This document shows, one piece after another, positions 19,712 through 28,422 of a DNA stretch of 64,000 nucleotides (position 1 is its first letter; each line of letters starts with the position of its first letter). A model generated the notes under the pieces. It had not been told where the DNA came from and searched no databases. It was given only the letters and a program-made list of their open reading frames with translations. The stretch comes from Photobacterium sp. DA100 (GTDB lineage: Bacteria; Pseudomonadota; Gammaproteobacteria; Enterobacterales; Vibrionaceae). Where the stretch lies: NCBI RefSeq assembly GCF_029223585.1, contig NZ_CP119423.1, forward strand, positions 1,488,001-1,552,000, read 5' to 3'. Made by a program: the position numbers and the translations under genes.

Positions 19712-20641
19712 TTAGTAATACTCAATCCCTTCGCCAGCCTTCACCAAGGTTCCGGCTTCATTGGTCAAAATTCGGTCAAGGTCAAACAGAGAGCCGATTG
19801 CAGCATTACCACGGCCGCTGTTGACGAATTGGCAAACGGCATCCACTTTCGGCCCCATAGATCCTGCAGGGAAGTTGAAGTGTGATAGGCCTTCCGGTGT
19901 GGCCACTTTCATTTCGGCTTGATCTTCTTTACCGTAGTTTCGATAGATAGAACCGTCGGTCAAAATGACAAACAGATCAGCGTTAATGGTTTCGGCCAAC
20001 AGTTCTGCAGTCAAATCTTTATCAATGACGCACTCAACACCTTCCAGACGGCCATCTTGGCGACAAACCGGAACACCGCCGCCACCACAGGCAATCACCA
20101 CATTGCCGCTGGTGAGTAGTGTCTCAATCTGCTGTTGTTCGATGATTGCTTTAGGCATCGGTGAAGGGACCACGCGGCGGAAGTATTTGCCGTCAGCCTT
20201 GAACTCTTTGTCGCTTGCCGCCATGATTTCTTTGGCACGCTCCTCGGTGTAGACCGGGCCGACAAATTTGGTTGGGTTGGCAAACGCAGGGTCTTCTTTG
20301 CTGACTTCAGTTTGGGTAACCAAGGTCGCCACCGATAGGTTGGCATCGATATTACGCAGCTCTTGTTGCAGCATATAACCTACCATGCCGCAGGTTTGGG
20401 AGCCCAACACATCCATTGGATATGGTGTGGTTTCTGGTGAATACTCCTGGTAAGCGCTGTTTTGCTCCATCAGCAAACCCACCTGCGGACCGTTACCGTG
20501 AACGATTACCACTTCATGGTCGTTTGCAATCGCGGCGATGCTGGCTGCTGCCTTTTGGATATTTTCTCTTTGGTTCTCGGCGGTTAAGGCTTGGCCTCGA
20601 GCTAATAGGGCGTTTCCGCCTAGTGCTAAAACTATGCGCAT
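19712..20641 (-). CDS. arcC: Carbamate kinase
   Basis: Interconverts carbamoyl phosphate plus ADP with ATP, CO2 and ammonia, in the cytosol. The 309-residue product has the amino-acid-kinase motifs LALGGNALLARG (residues 4-15), VIVHGNGPQVGLL near 46, DVLGSQTCGMVGYMLQQEL near 80, and ACGGGGVPV near 210. The start at 20641 has GGAGAT upstream and gives the family start MRIVLALGGNAL. In most bacteria arcC sits with arcA and arcB of the arginine deiminase pathway; here no such gene is adjacent, so it may work with carbamoyl phosphate from another source or with arc genes elsewhere. Confidence 0.95.
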   Translation of the reverse strand: MRIVLALGGNALLARGQALTAENQRENIQKAAASIAAIANDHEVVIVHGNGPQVGLLMEQNSAYQEYSPETTPYPMDVLGSQTCGMVGYMLQQELRNIDANLSVATLVTQTEVSKEDPAFANPTKFVGPVYTEERAKEIMAASDKEFKADGKYFRRVVPSPMPKAIIEQQQIETLLTSGNVVIACGGGGVPVCRQDGRLEGVECVIDKDLTAELLAETINADLFVILTDGSIYRNYGKEDQAEMKVATPEGLSHFNFPAGSMGPKVDAVCQFVNSGRGNAAIGSLFDLDRILTNEAGTLVKAGEGIEYY

Positions 20642-21110
20642 GATCGTATCTCCATTTAAGAGTATTTTTTCGTATTTATTTGTATTTATTTGTTTTATAT
20701 CCAAGCGAAGCAATGTGCTTGGTTAGGGGTAGATTAAGAAAATTATTTGAGTCTGAATGTGATAATTCTCTAATAATATATTTCTGTTTATTTCACATAA
20801 ATACAAACTGGGATTCAAATAGTGCGTAAATATCCGTAGGTGCCCGAAACGGGGCATTTTTTACTAAAGCAAAGGCATATAGCTTATCAGGAAAAACGAA
20901 TAGTTATTTTCGCTAAAATTAAGTGAAAAATGTTAATGAGATCACATAGAAATGGCTTTTATGTCTGTCAATGCTGGGAGGGGAAAGTATAGGTGCCACC
21001 GGTGCATCGGCTGGTTTACATTTCGGTTATGGTGGCAGCATAACTTTGCTGTATTTCTACCTTAATTTTTGTTAAAAATACTGTTCGATGGAACATGATT
21101 ATGGAAGACG
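20642..21110. other. Divergent intergenic region between arcC and a diguanylate cyclase gene
   Basis: 469 bases without a credible gene. Near arcC there is a tandem 10-base repeat (GTATTTATTT at 20672-20681 and 20682-20691), between the arcC start and its probable promoter; its role is unknown. The sequence is AT-rich and must hold the two divergent promoters. No convincing ArgR, CRP or FNR palindrome was seen. A 9-codon frame at 21101 overlaps the start of the next gene. Confidence 0.5.
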
Positions 21111-23114
21111 TTGATTTTTTCTGCCTGTAGTTCTATGCCTATACCTTCTCCTTTTAAAGTGCTCATTGTTGCGCTATTTTTCATTTTATCTAATGGTCTT
21201 CTCTCGCCAGCGGTACTTGCAGCCGGTAGTAAAACACCCTATCAGTGTTATTTATCCACCAAGGTAAATAGTGCGGATAATGCCTATATCAAGTACTACA
21301 GCCTGTCCCTAGATAACCCGTATCTTGCTGATGAGCAGACGGTAGCTTTACAACGCCGGATTGACGATGGTGCATCTGATAACGAGCAGGCACTCTATTG
21401 GCTGGCGCGTTACAACATTGAACAGGCTGAAGGCCGGACAGAGATCGATATTGCATTTTTCATCGAGCAACTGGAGCTCATCGCAAAACGGTCTGGCGAA
21501 GCCTGGATACATGCGGAGATCATGTTTCTTGATGCCCTGGCGCTAATGGAACAAAGGGAGTACGCACTGGCCCAGGTAAAACTTGAGTCGGTGAAGCTCA
21601 GCGCCGAACAAATGGGGTATCAAATCTTGCTGGCAAGAAGCCTCAAGTGGCTGGCCAATATTGATGTCGAGCGTTCGAACTATCACGAGGCGCTGGATAA
21701 ATACCAGCAAGCCTATGAGATTTTCTCTGCCCGCTCTGACGACCAGCAACTGGCGAGGCTGCTCTCCAATATCTCTTCCGTCTATATCAACATGGAAGAG
21801 TGGGATATTGCCTCGCAATACAGCCAGCGGGCCTTTGAACGCTATGGGAAAAGTGCACTCAATAACGCGTATATCGCAGCCATCTTGCATATCAATGCCG
21901 GAGTCATTGATAAGTTTTTAGGCAATGAAGCGCAGAGGAAATTCCATGTCGACAAGGCGGTAAAACTGTCGGCGAAAACGCGCTCAATCAGAATTAAGAC
22001 CATTGCCTTGGTCAACCTTTCGGCCTACTACCTCGACCGCGGGGACGAGCCTGCCGCGATGAATGCCGCTGAACGTTGCCTGAGTATGGCAAGGCGTTTT
22101 GGTGGCAAGAATGGTATTACTGTCGCCAATTGTCATGAAAGCCTGTCGGAAGCATTTTACTCTTCACAGCGAACCGAGCAGGCGCTTTACTACGCCAAAA
22201 TGGCATTGTCGGTGTATGAGGCCAATCACTTCCAACATCGGATGATTTATCTGTATGAGCTGATGGCAAAGATTTACGAAAGTGTGGGTGATTACCAGCA
22301 AGCTTTAGCTTATTACAAAAAGTATTCTGACCTAGGTAAAAGCTATCTGTTTGATATTCGAAGAAAAGAGCTTTTCGACATGCAAGAGCGCTACGACACG
22401 CATGTCAAAGAAAAGGAGATCCAGTTACTCAAGGCTGAAAACGCGCTGACAAATTCTCGATTGGCAGAAAAAAAAGCCAGTGAGAACATGCTTAAACTGG
22501 GCACGGCATTGATCATCATTCTGCTTTACTGGTTATACCGTCGGTATTCGATGCTTAATAAAGACAAGCAGGTGCTAGAGCGTTCCAATGCACAACTGGT
22601 TACCCAGTCAAACAAAGATCCGCTGACGATGCTTCACAATCGCCGCTTTTTAGAACGCTGGCTAAAAGAGCCGCCGGTTGCCGACTATTGCCACGGCGGG
22701 CTGGTTGTCGTGATTGATATTGACCATTTTAAGCAATTCAATGACCACTACGGGCATAATGTTGGCGATGAGGTACTGGTCGAGATGGCCAAGCGGTTGA
22801 AGTCCGTCGTCCGTCACCAAGACGTGGTGGTCCGCTGGGGCGGTGAAGAGTTTATTATGGTGGTAGCGTGCCGTGAGAGTGAAAGCGAGCGGCTACTCCA
22901 GCGTATTCTGCGGCAAATAACCGGAACCGAGTTCATGCTGAGCTGCGGTGATTATCCGGTAACCGTGTCGATGGGGGGGATTTTTACGCCTAGTGCCAAG
23001 CAACTGAGCCAGGATTGGGTGTCTCTATTGATTGAAGCAGACAGGGCCTTATATCAAGTCAAGGCGTCAGGGCGTAATGGCTATCGGCTATCGACTTGCT
23101 CTACCTCAAGCTGA
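21111..23114 (+). CDS. Diguanylate cyclase with periplasmic TPR sensor region
   Basis: Makes cyclic di-GMP from two GTP. An N-terminal signal or anchor (about residues 15-38) is followed by a helical, TPR-like region (about 90-410), a coiled stretch (425-458), a membrane helix (461-478) and a GGDEF domain (about 495-660). The active-site motif is GGEEF at 577-581, and the inhibitory site RHQD at 568-571 has the right five-residue spacing, so product inhibition is likely. The TTG at 21111 has GGAAGA upstream; an ATG at 21135 (MPIPSPFK) is a plausible alternative start. The architecture suggests an extracytoplasmic signal read through the TPR part. The next gene encodes a matching phosphodiesterase. 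Confidence 0.88.
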   Translation: MIFSACSSMPIPSPFKVLIVALFFILSNGLLSPAVLAAGSKTPYQCYLSTKVNSADNAYIKYYSLSLDNPYLADEQTVALQRRIDDGASDNEQALYWLARYNIEQAEGRTEIDIAFFIEQLELIAKRSGEAWIHAEIMFLDALALMEQREYALAQVKLESVKLSAEQMGYQILLARSLKWLANIDVERSNYHEALDKYQQAYEIFSARSDDQQLARLLSNISSVYINMEEWDIASQYSQRAFERYGKSALNNAYIAAILHINAGVIDKFLGNEAQRKFHVDKAVKLSAKTRSIRIKTIALVNLSAYYLDRGDEPAAMNAAERCLSMARRFGGKNGITVANCHESLSEAFYSSQRTEQALYYAKMALSVYEANHFQHRMIYLYELMAKIYESVGDYQQALAYYKKYSDLGKSYLFDIRRKELFDMQERYDTHVKEKEIQLLKAENALTNSRLAEKKASENMLKLGTALIIILLYWLYRRYSMLNKDKQVLERSNAQLVTQSNKDPLTMLHNRRFLERWLKEPPVADYCHGGLVVVIDIDHFKQFNDHYGHNVGDEVLVEMAKRLKSVVRHQDVVVRWGGEEFIMVVACRESESERLLQRILRQITGTEFMLSCGDYPVTVSMGGIFTPSAKQLSQDWVSLLIEADRALYQVKASGRNGYRLSTCSTSS

Positions 23115-23196
23115 TGCTGTGGGCGTTGTATTGGCTGCTATTCCTGTAGAGAGATTGCAACGAGTTGTTTTATATCAACATTGCGGAAGCGCATAA

Positions 23197-25998
23197 TTGC
23201 TACATTTATATTCCCGTAGTGAATATTCCGCAAGTATCCAGCTGATGATGAAAATAAAGAATCTAGTCTCTGCCAAGCTGAGTACAAGAACGGCAATCTT
23301 GTTTGGTGCCGCGCTTTTTGCCATTGCTGCTCTTTGTCTGCTTTGTGCCCGTTATTTCTTTTTGCAGAACCTCAATGAGATTGAGCAGCGGCATGTTGTT
23401 CAGCATGTCGATCAAGCGGAGAAAATGATAGATATCGCTGTCCGCCAGCAGCTGAAACGATCCTTTGATTGGTCTTATTGGGACGAGAGCTATCAGTTAG
23501 TTATGCAGGGCGATGCCGCTTATCGGGAGCGCAATCTGTACTACGATGGACTTCAGAGCCTGGATGTTGATCTGATGGTTTTTCTCGATCTTGAAGGGAC
23601 CGTCGTCGAAAGTATTTATGCCACAGAGCAGGGCAAGTCTGTGTCGTTACCGGCTAAGTTCAGGCAGCGACTGTTGGCTCCAGAAGGTCTGGGCTTGAAG
23701 CTGGCAGCTGAAATTGAAAGTGAGGTGGCGACGGGGAACGCTTATGCCGGTCTGCTCAGGTGGGGAGATGACATTATGATCGTTTCTGTTGCGCCTATTC
23801 GCAATAGCCTCGGCAATGGCCCGGTCGCCGGCTGGCTGATTTGGGGACGCTACCTGTCGGCGGTGTTCCCTGGCCAGTACAGTGATGTGTTGGCAACGCG
23901 CATCTCCCTGGCTGCTATAACCTCTGATGCAAATATCCCGTATCCGGCATCTCCTGCTGTGCAGAGTGATAGCAGCGGAGAGTATCTAACCGCCAGCGTT
24001 ATTCTCAATGATATCAATGGCACGCCGCTTGCCGTATTGAATAGCAGTCACCTACGCACTATTTATCAGCAGGGGAGCCAGCTGATCAGTTGGTTGGCCA
24101 TTGCTATGTTCGTGGTAGCTGTGGTGATTGGGATGCTGACACTGCTGGCATTCAGACTAAAAGTAGGCAGCCGCTTTTTGGCGTTTGAAAAAGGGCTGGA
24201 GGCGCTGGTCAGGGATCAATATAGCGCACAGATGAAAGCTGAAGGCAGTGATGAGTTTTCGATTATTGAGGAAGTGATTAATCAGACTCTCACTAAATCA
24301 CCTCACAGCAATTCGGCATTGAACGATGTGGTGCAAAAATTTGATGCGCTATATCGTACCAGTAATCTCGGTTTGCTGATGGTGCTCGACGGCCAAATTG
24401 TCGATGCCAATGATACCATCGCTGAGATTTTGTCTTATCCATCCGGGCAAGGGCTTATTGGACAGTCTTTACTGAACTTGTGTCCGGCATCATCGCATCA
24501 CTGCTGCAAAGTTGAGGCGTTAACGCAAGCAGTCAATGGCGGACAAAGGCATTTTGACACCGAGCTACTGGCGTCCGATGGGCGGGTTGTGGCGTGCAAG
24601 TTGGAGGTGATGCCAATTAAGCAGCAATGTGGCGAGGCGCTGATGTTTTCGATTAAGGATGTCAGTCGGCAGAAAGAGCAGGAAGGCCTGATCAACCAGA
24701 TGGAAAAGTATGATCCGCTAACCGGGCTGCTCAATCGCCAGACTTTGCTGGCCCTGCTCGAGGACAGATTGTCATCCGGCCAGCGCACCGGGAGTGCGGT
24801 GATTTATCTCCGTGTCGAGCGCTTCAATATTGTTGTCGGGGCGTTTGGCCATCAGATGGCAGATGAGGCACTGATGGGGGTAGCCAAGCAGCTCAAACGT
24901 GTATATGGACAAGGGCTGCTGGGGCGGGTAGCAGAAAGTGAATTCGCGCTGGTGCTTGGTGATGAAAGCCATCTTACCCCTTATCGCTGTGCCAAGGCGA
25001 TACTGTCGGCTTTGGAAAAACCGTTGCAGGTCAAGGGTGTTGACTTGCGTTTATCCGCTTCTGTCGGATTGGTACAGCTTTCAGTCATGGACACGTCCGC
25101 CGAACAGGTAATAAGTGCGGCGGAGTTTGCGACCTATTGTGCGCGGACCAAGAAATCCCGTATCCAGTTTTTTGACAGGCAAATAGAGCAACAGCTGAAG
25201 AGTCATATCGTTATTCAGCGCGATATTGCCAACGCAATCAGCCAAGGTGATATTTATCCCGATTTTCAGCCTATTGTTAACAGCAAGACGGAAGAGGTCT
25301 GTGGATTCGAGGCGCTGGCAAGGTGGCACCATCCGGAGCTAGGGGTCATTTCGCCTGAGCAGTTTATTCCGCTGGCCGAGTCACGAGAGCTGATTGTTGC
25401 CCTGGGTAGCTGTATTCTGGAAAAGTCGTGTGAGTTCTTGGCGCAGGTGAACAGCAGGCGTAAAGAGCTGGGGCTTGGTGCATTGACGGTCAATGTTAAC
25501 TTGGCCGGCTCGCATTTTTCTCATCCCCAATTACTCCCTCAGTTGCGAACATTACTTGAGCGCTACCAGATCAGTCCCAAGTATCTGATTATCGAGATCA
25601 CCGAAACTATGCTGATCGATTCCAATCCGGCAGTGCTTCAGCAGATGCAGGCGATAAAGAATTTGGGTATCAAGCTAGCGCTTGACGACTTCGGAACCGG
25701 TTATTCGGCCTTGAGCTCGCTGTGCGAGTTCCCGCTTGATATCGTCAAGCTGGATCGCAGTTTTGTCCAACGTATTGGTCAGGAGACACAGAGTGAAATC
25801 CTGATCAGTAGCATCGTCAAAATGTCAAAGGCGCTTGAGCTAAAGATGGTTGCAGAGGGAGTGGAAACGAAAGAGCAGAAACAGACGATGCAGTCGTTGG
25901 ATGTTGCCGCGATACAGGGGTTCTATTTCTACAGGCCCATGTCAGCACCGGCGGCGTTGGAGGTCGCGTTGCAAGTTTGCGTCGAGGAGGCTTACTAA
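23197..25998 (+). CDS. Cyclic di-GMP phosphodiesterase with CHASE4-like sensor, PAS, degenerate GGDEF and EAL domains
   Basis: A 933-residue membrane protein. Two helices (about 35-57 and 298-320) bracket a periplasmic CHASE4-like domain (WSYWDESYQLV is typical). A PAS domain (about 385-490), GGDEF domain (505-660) and EAL domain (680-925) follow. The GGDEF motif is AESEF at 579-583, so cyclase activity is unlikely. The EAL motif (705-707) and the other catalytic blocks NVNLAG, IEITET, DDFGTGYS, KLDRSF, AEGVET and QGFYF are present, so it should hydrolyse cyclic di-GMP. The TTG start has GGAAG upstream; ATGs at 23245/23248 are alternatives. It follows the cyclase gene by 82 bases on the same strand. 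Confidence 0.88.
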   Translation: MLHLYSRSEYSASIQLMMKIKNLVSAKLSTRTAILFGAALFAIAALCLLCARYFFLQNLNEIEQRHVVQHVDQAEKMIDIAVRQQLKRSFDWSYWDESYQLVMQGDAAYRERNLYYDGLQSLDVDLMVFLDLEGTVVESIYATEQGKSVSLPAKFRQRLLAPEGLGLKLAAEIESEVATGNAYAGLLRWGDDIMIVSVAPIRNSLGNGPVAGWLIWGRYLSAVFPGQYSDVLATRISLAAITSDANIPYPASPAVQSDSSGEYLTASVILNDINGTPLAVLNSSHLRTIYQQGSQLISWLAIAMFVVAVVIGMLTLLAFRLKVGSRFLAFEKGLEALVRDQYSAQMKAEGSDEFSIIEEVINQTLTKSPHSNSALNDVVQKFDALYRTSNLGLLMVLDGQIVDANDTIAEILSYPSGQGLIGQSLLNLCPASSHHCCKVEALTQAVNGGQRHFDTELLASDGRVVACKLEVMPIKQQCGEALMFSIKDVSRQKEQEGLINQMEKYDPLTGLLNRQTLLALLEDRLSSGQRTGSAVIYLRVERFNIVVGAFGHQMADEALMGVAKQLKRVYGQGLLGRVAESEFALVLGDESHLTPYRCAKAILSALEKPLQVKGVDLRLSASVGLVQLSVMDTSAEQVISAAEFATYCARTKKSRIQFFDRQIEQQLKSHIVIQRDIANAISQGDIYPDFQPIVNSKTEEVCGFEALARWHHPELGVISPEQFIPLAESRELIVALGSCILEKSCEFLAQVNSRRKELGLGALTVNVNLAGSHFSHPQLLPQLRTLLERYQISPKYLIIEITETMLIDSNPAVLQQMQAIKNLGIKLALDDFGTGYSALSSLCEFPLDIVKLDRSFVQRIGQETQSEILISSIVKMSKALELKMVAEGVETKEQKQTMQSLDVAAIQGFYFYRPMSAPAALEVALQVCVEEAY

Positions 25999-26152
25999 GC
26001 CTCATTCTGTCTCTCATGTTTCACCATGCTGTTGAAAATATTGCCGCTCTACGCCTACAGAGTGAAACCACGCTCACAGAAGCTTAATTAGAACGCCTGG
26101 ATTCAAGGCGGTTTTGCTACACTCCGATTTTGTGAAATGTAAGGGAGTGAAC

Positions 26153-26827
26153 ATGGAATTTTCGCGCAACCCATCTTTATCAATCCATTCCGACTCCTTG
26201 AACTTAGCACTGTTACCCATTGCCGATTTGGCTATGCTGGGTATAACGCCGCCATTGCCAAAAGCAGACTGGCAGCTGGTTATTAAGCCGTTGTCTGATC
26301 TGACCCATGAGGTGCAGTATCTCGATGATGACTATCACCAAGTGCAGGCGGTTATTGATGGCAGCCAGGAGGCATCGCCGCATAAGCGCCAATCGGATGA
26401 GGCAGGCGATATCGCTGTGGAAGTTTATGCCGACGGTGAGATAGCCGCGGTGGCGACGTTTGGTCGTTATCTGGAAGATCACCGTAATCGCCGTAAGCCG
26501 ACAGAGCTGTTCTACGAAGTGACCTTGCATACGATGTATGTCAAAGAAGCGTATAGAAGGCAAGGATTAGCTTCATGCCTGTGCGAGTTAATCATCAATA
26601 TTGCCCGAACGGATTGCGATAGCCTGTTTCGTAAGTTGGCCCAGCACTCCATTCAGCTGAAACTGTGGTTTTCTGCACTGGCAATTACCCAAGGTGGCGA
26701 AGCGATTTGCGATTTGCTCAGTGAAGCCTTTGTTGAAATGGCTGATGATGTGATTGATGAGTTGATAGAACAAGGGGTGCCTGTTCGCTATCAAGAGCCG
26801 ATGATCTTCGTTGACTGCCTGGCCTAG
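26153..26827 (+). CDS. GNAT-like N-acetyltransferase domain protein
   Basis: A 224-residue cytosolic protein of uncertain function. The segment FYEVTLHTMYVKEAYRRQGLASCLCELI (about residues 120-147) fits motif A of GNAT acetyltransferases, with RRQGLA in the acetyl-CoA pyrophosphate loop. The N-terminal half and the acidic C-terminal half are not recognised. The ATG at 26153 is chosen for AAGGGAG upstream. It is convergent with the NqrB-like gene, separated by a GC-rich hairpin. Substrate unknown. Confidence 0.6.
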   Translation: MEFSRNPSLSIHSDSLNLALLPIADLAMLGITPPLPKADWQLVIKPLSDLTHEVQYLDDDYHQVQAVIDGSQEASPHKRQSDEAGDIAVEVYADGEIAAVATFGRYLEDHRNRRKPTELFYEVTLHTMYVKEAYRRQGLASCLCELIINIARTDCDSLFRKLAQHSIQLKLWFSALAITQGGEAICDLLSEAFVEMADDVIDELIEQGVPVRYQEPMIFVDCLA

Positions 26828-26839
26828 TATTGCGGGACG

Positions 26840-26862
26840 CCCCACGTCGTGCGGACGTGGGG
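26840..26862. terminator. GC-rich hairpin between convergent genes
   Basis: CCCCACGTC (26840-26848) pairs perfectly with GACGTGGGG (26854-26862), five-base loop. There is no T-run on either strand, so it may act as a barrier between the convergent genes or as a weak terminator. Confidence 0.5.
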
Positions 26863-26867
26863 GAATA

Positions 26868-28115
26868 TCAATTACTGGTGTGGCGGTTGAGCCGGCGTTT
26901 GATGTTTGAGCGTGAAACCAGATTGTCAAATAGGGGAGCAAACAGGTTGGCGAACAAGATAGCCAACATGATCCCCTCGGGGTAGGCTGGGTTGACGACC
27001 CGAATAAACACCGTCATAACTCCGATGAGGATCCCGTACGCCCATTTCCCTTTGTCCGTGAACGCGGCAGAAACCGGATCGGTTGCCATAAACAGCATTC
27101 CGAAGGCGAAGCCACCAAGTACCAAGTGCCACCAAAATGGCATTGCAAACATTGGGTTAGTGTCAGAACCAATAATATTGAGCAGCGTCGAGGTGACAAT
27201 CATCCCCACCATAACCCCGATCACAATCCGCCATGAAGCAATCCCCATTAGCATAATCATCAAACCGCCGAGCAATAGGAATAATGTCGAGACTTCACCA
27301 ATGGATCCGGGGATATTGCCGATAAACGCGTCCATCCAGGTGATGGCCTCACCGGTAGCATTGTGCACCATGGCCGCTGAGCCGTTTTCGGCCCACTGAC
27401 TAAGCGCTGTTGCTCCGGTATAACCATCGGCTGCAGTCCATACCATCCCGCCGGAGATTTCAGCCGGATAGGCAAAGTACAAGAAGGCCCGGCCGGCAAG
27501 GGCGGGGTTGAGGAAGTTGCGTCCGGTGCCGCCGAAGACTTCTTTGGCGACGACGATACCGAAAGTGATCCCCAGTGCCGCCTGCCACAGTGGCAACGTC
27601 GGTGGCAAAATGAGCGCAAACAAGATCGAGGAGACAAAGAAGCCTTCATTGATTTCATGCTTGCGGATGATGGCGAATAATACTTCCCAGAATCCGCCTA
27701 CAATGAACACCGTGATGTAGAGTGGCAGGAAGTAGCAAGCCCCGAGCAGCATTTTGCTGGCCCAGCCTGAGGACTCGGCCAAACTGCCGCCCATGGCGAG
27801 TGTTGTTGAATATTGCCAGTTGGCACTGACCAGTTGCTGGATCTCCTCGGGGGAATACAGGCTGTTGAGGGCAATGACCGTTTGGTGCCCGACATTGTAT
27901 AGCCCCCAGAACAGAGCAGGAAAGACGGCCAACCACACCATGATCATAATCCGCTTGAGGTCGATACTGTCCCTGACGTGGGTTAGGCGGTTGGTGACTT
28001 GGCCCGGAGTGTACAGCAAAGTGGTAAAAGCTTCGAAGAGTGGGAACCACTTTTGGTATTTGCCTCCTGGCTCAAAGGCATGTTCGAATTTCTCTAATGT
28101 TGATTTTAGACTCAT
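26868..28115 (-). CDS. nqrB: Stand-alone NqrB-type subunit of Na+-translocating NADH:quinone reductase
   Basis: A 415-residue inner membrane protein that matches NqrB along its whole length. Thr-236 in the motif GYTGATALS is the residue that covalently carries FMN in V. cholerae NqrB. Gly-140/Gly-141 (VGGFWEVLF), linked to quinone and inhibitor binding, are also at the same positions. About ten membrane helices are visible. In the full enzyme NqrB takes part in sodium pumping with NqrA, C, D, E and F, normally from one six-gene operon. Here none of the partners is adjacent: the gene is alone, convergent with a GNAT-like gene and divergent from cioAB. It may be a duplicate paralogue of an operon copy elsewhere; the window cannot show that. 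Confidence 0.9.
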   Translation of the reverse strand: MSLKSTLEKFEHAFEPGGKYQKWFPLFEAFTTLLYTPGQVTNRLTHVRDSIDLKRIMIMVWLAVFPALFWGLYNVGHQTVIALNSLYSPEEIQQLVSANWQYSTTLAMGGSLAESSGWASKMLLGACYFLPLYITVFIVGGFWEVLFAIIRKHEINEGFFVSSILFALILPPTLPLWQAALGITFGIVVAKEVFGGTGRNFLNPALAGRAFLYFAYPAEISGGMVWTAADGYTGATALSQWAENGSAAMVHNATGEAITWMDAFIGNIPGSIGEVSTLFLLLGGLMIMLMGIASWRIVIGVMVGMIVTSTLLNIIGSDTNPMFAMPFWWHLVLGGFAFGMLFMATDPVSAAFTDKGKWAYGILIGVMTVFIRVVNPAYPEGIMLAILFANLFAPLFDNLVSRSNIKRRLNRHTSN

Positions 28116-28422
28116 TGTTTAGCCCTCACGAGTCACTGGCAGGGAGAGTGCCAGCATTGCTATTGCTACTGTTACGGGCTGAGTGGGAATTTCGATTAGC
28201 AATAACTTAACTATAACGCATCATGCTTGGCCAGCAAGCGGCAAATGATGGGAAGCGCGGTCAAGACAGACGAAAAATCTAGCTTGTCGCCGCTTCGCCA
28301 TATTTAAGCAAGATGAACCATACTGTTAAGCAACGCGTATAGAAAGGGTTGTAGTTTCATTATTTCCCATAGCTTTACCTATTCAATTAAAAGCCCGTTA
28401 GATTAGGTATTAAGGAGAAACC
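28116..28422. other. Divergent promoter region between nqrB and cioA
   Basis: 307 bases without a credible gene. It must contain the promoters for the NqrB-like gene (-) and cioA (+). The cioA ribosome site TAAGGAG lies about 8 bases before its ATG. No firm FNR, ArcA or CRP palindrome was identified by eye. Confidence 0.5.
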
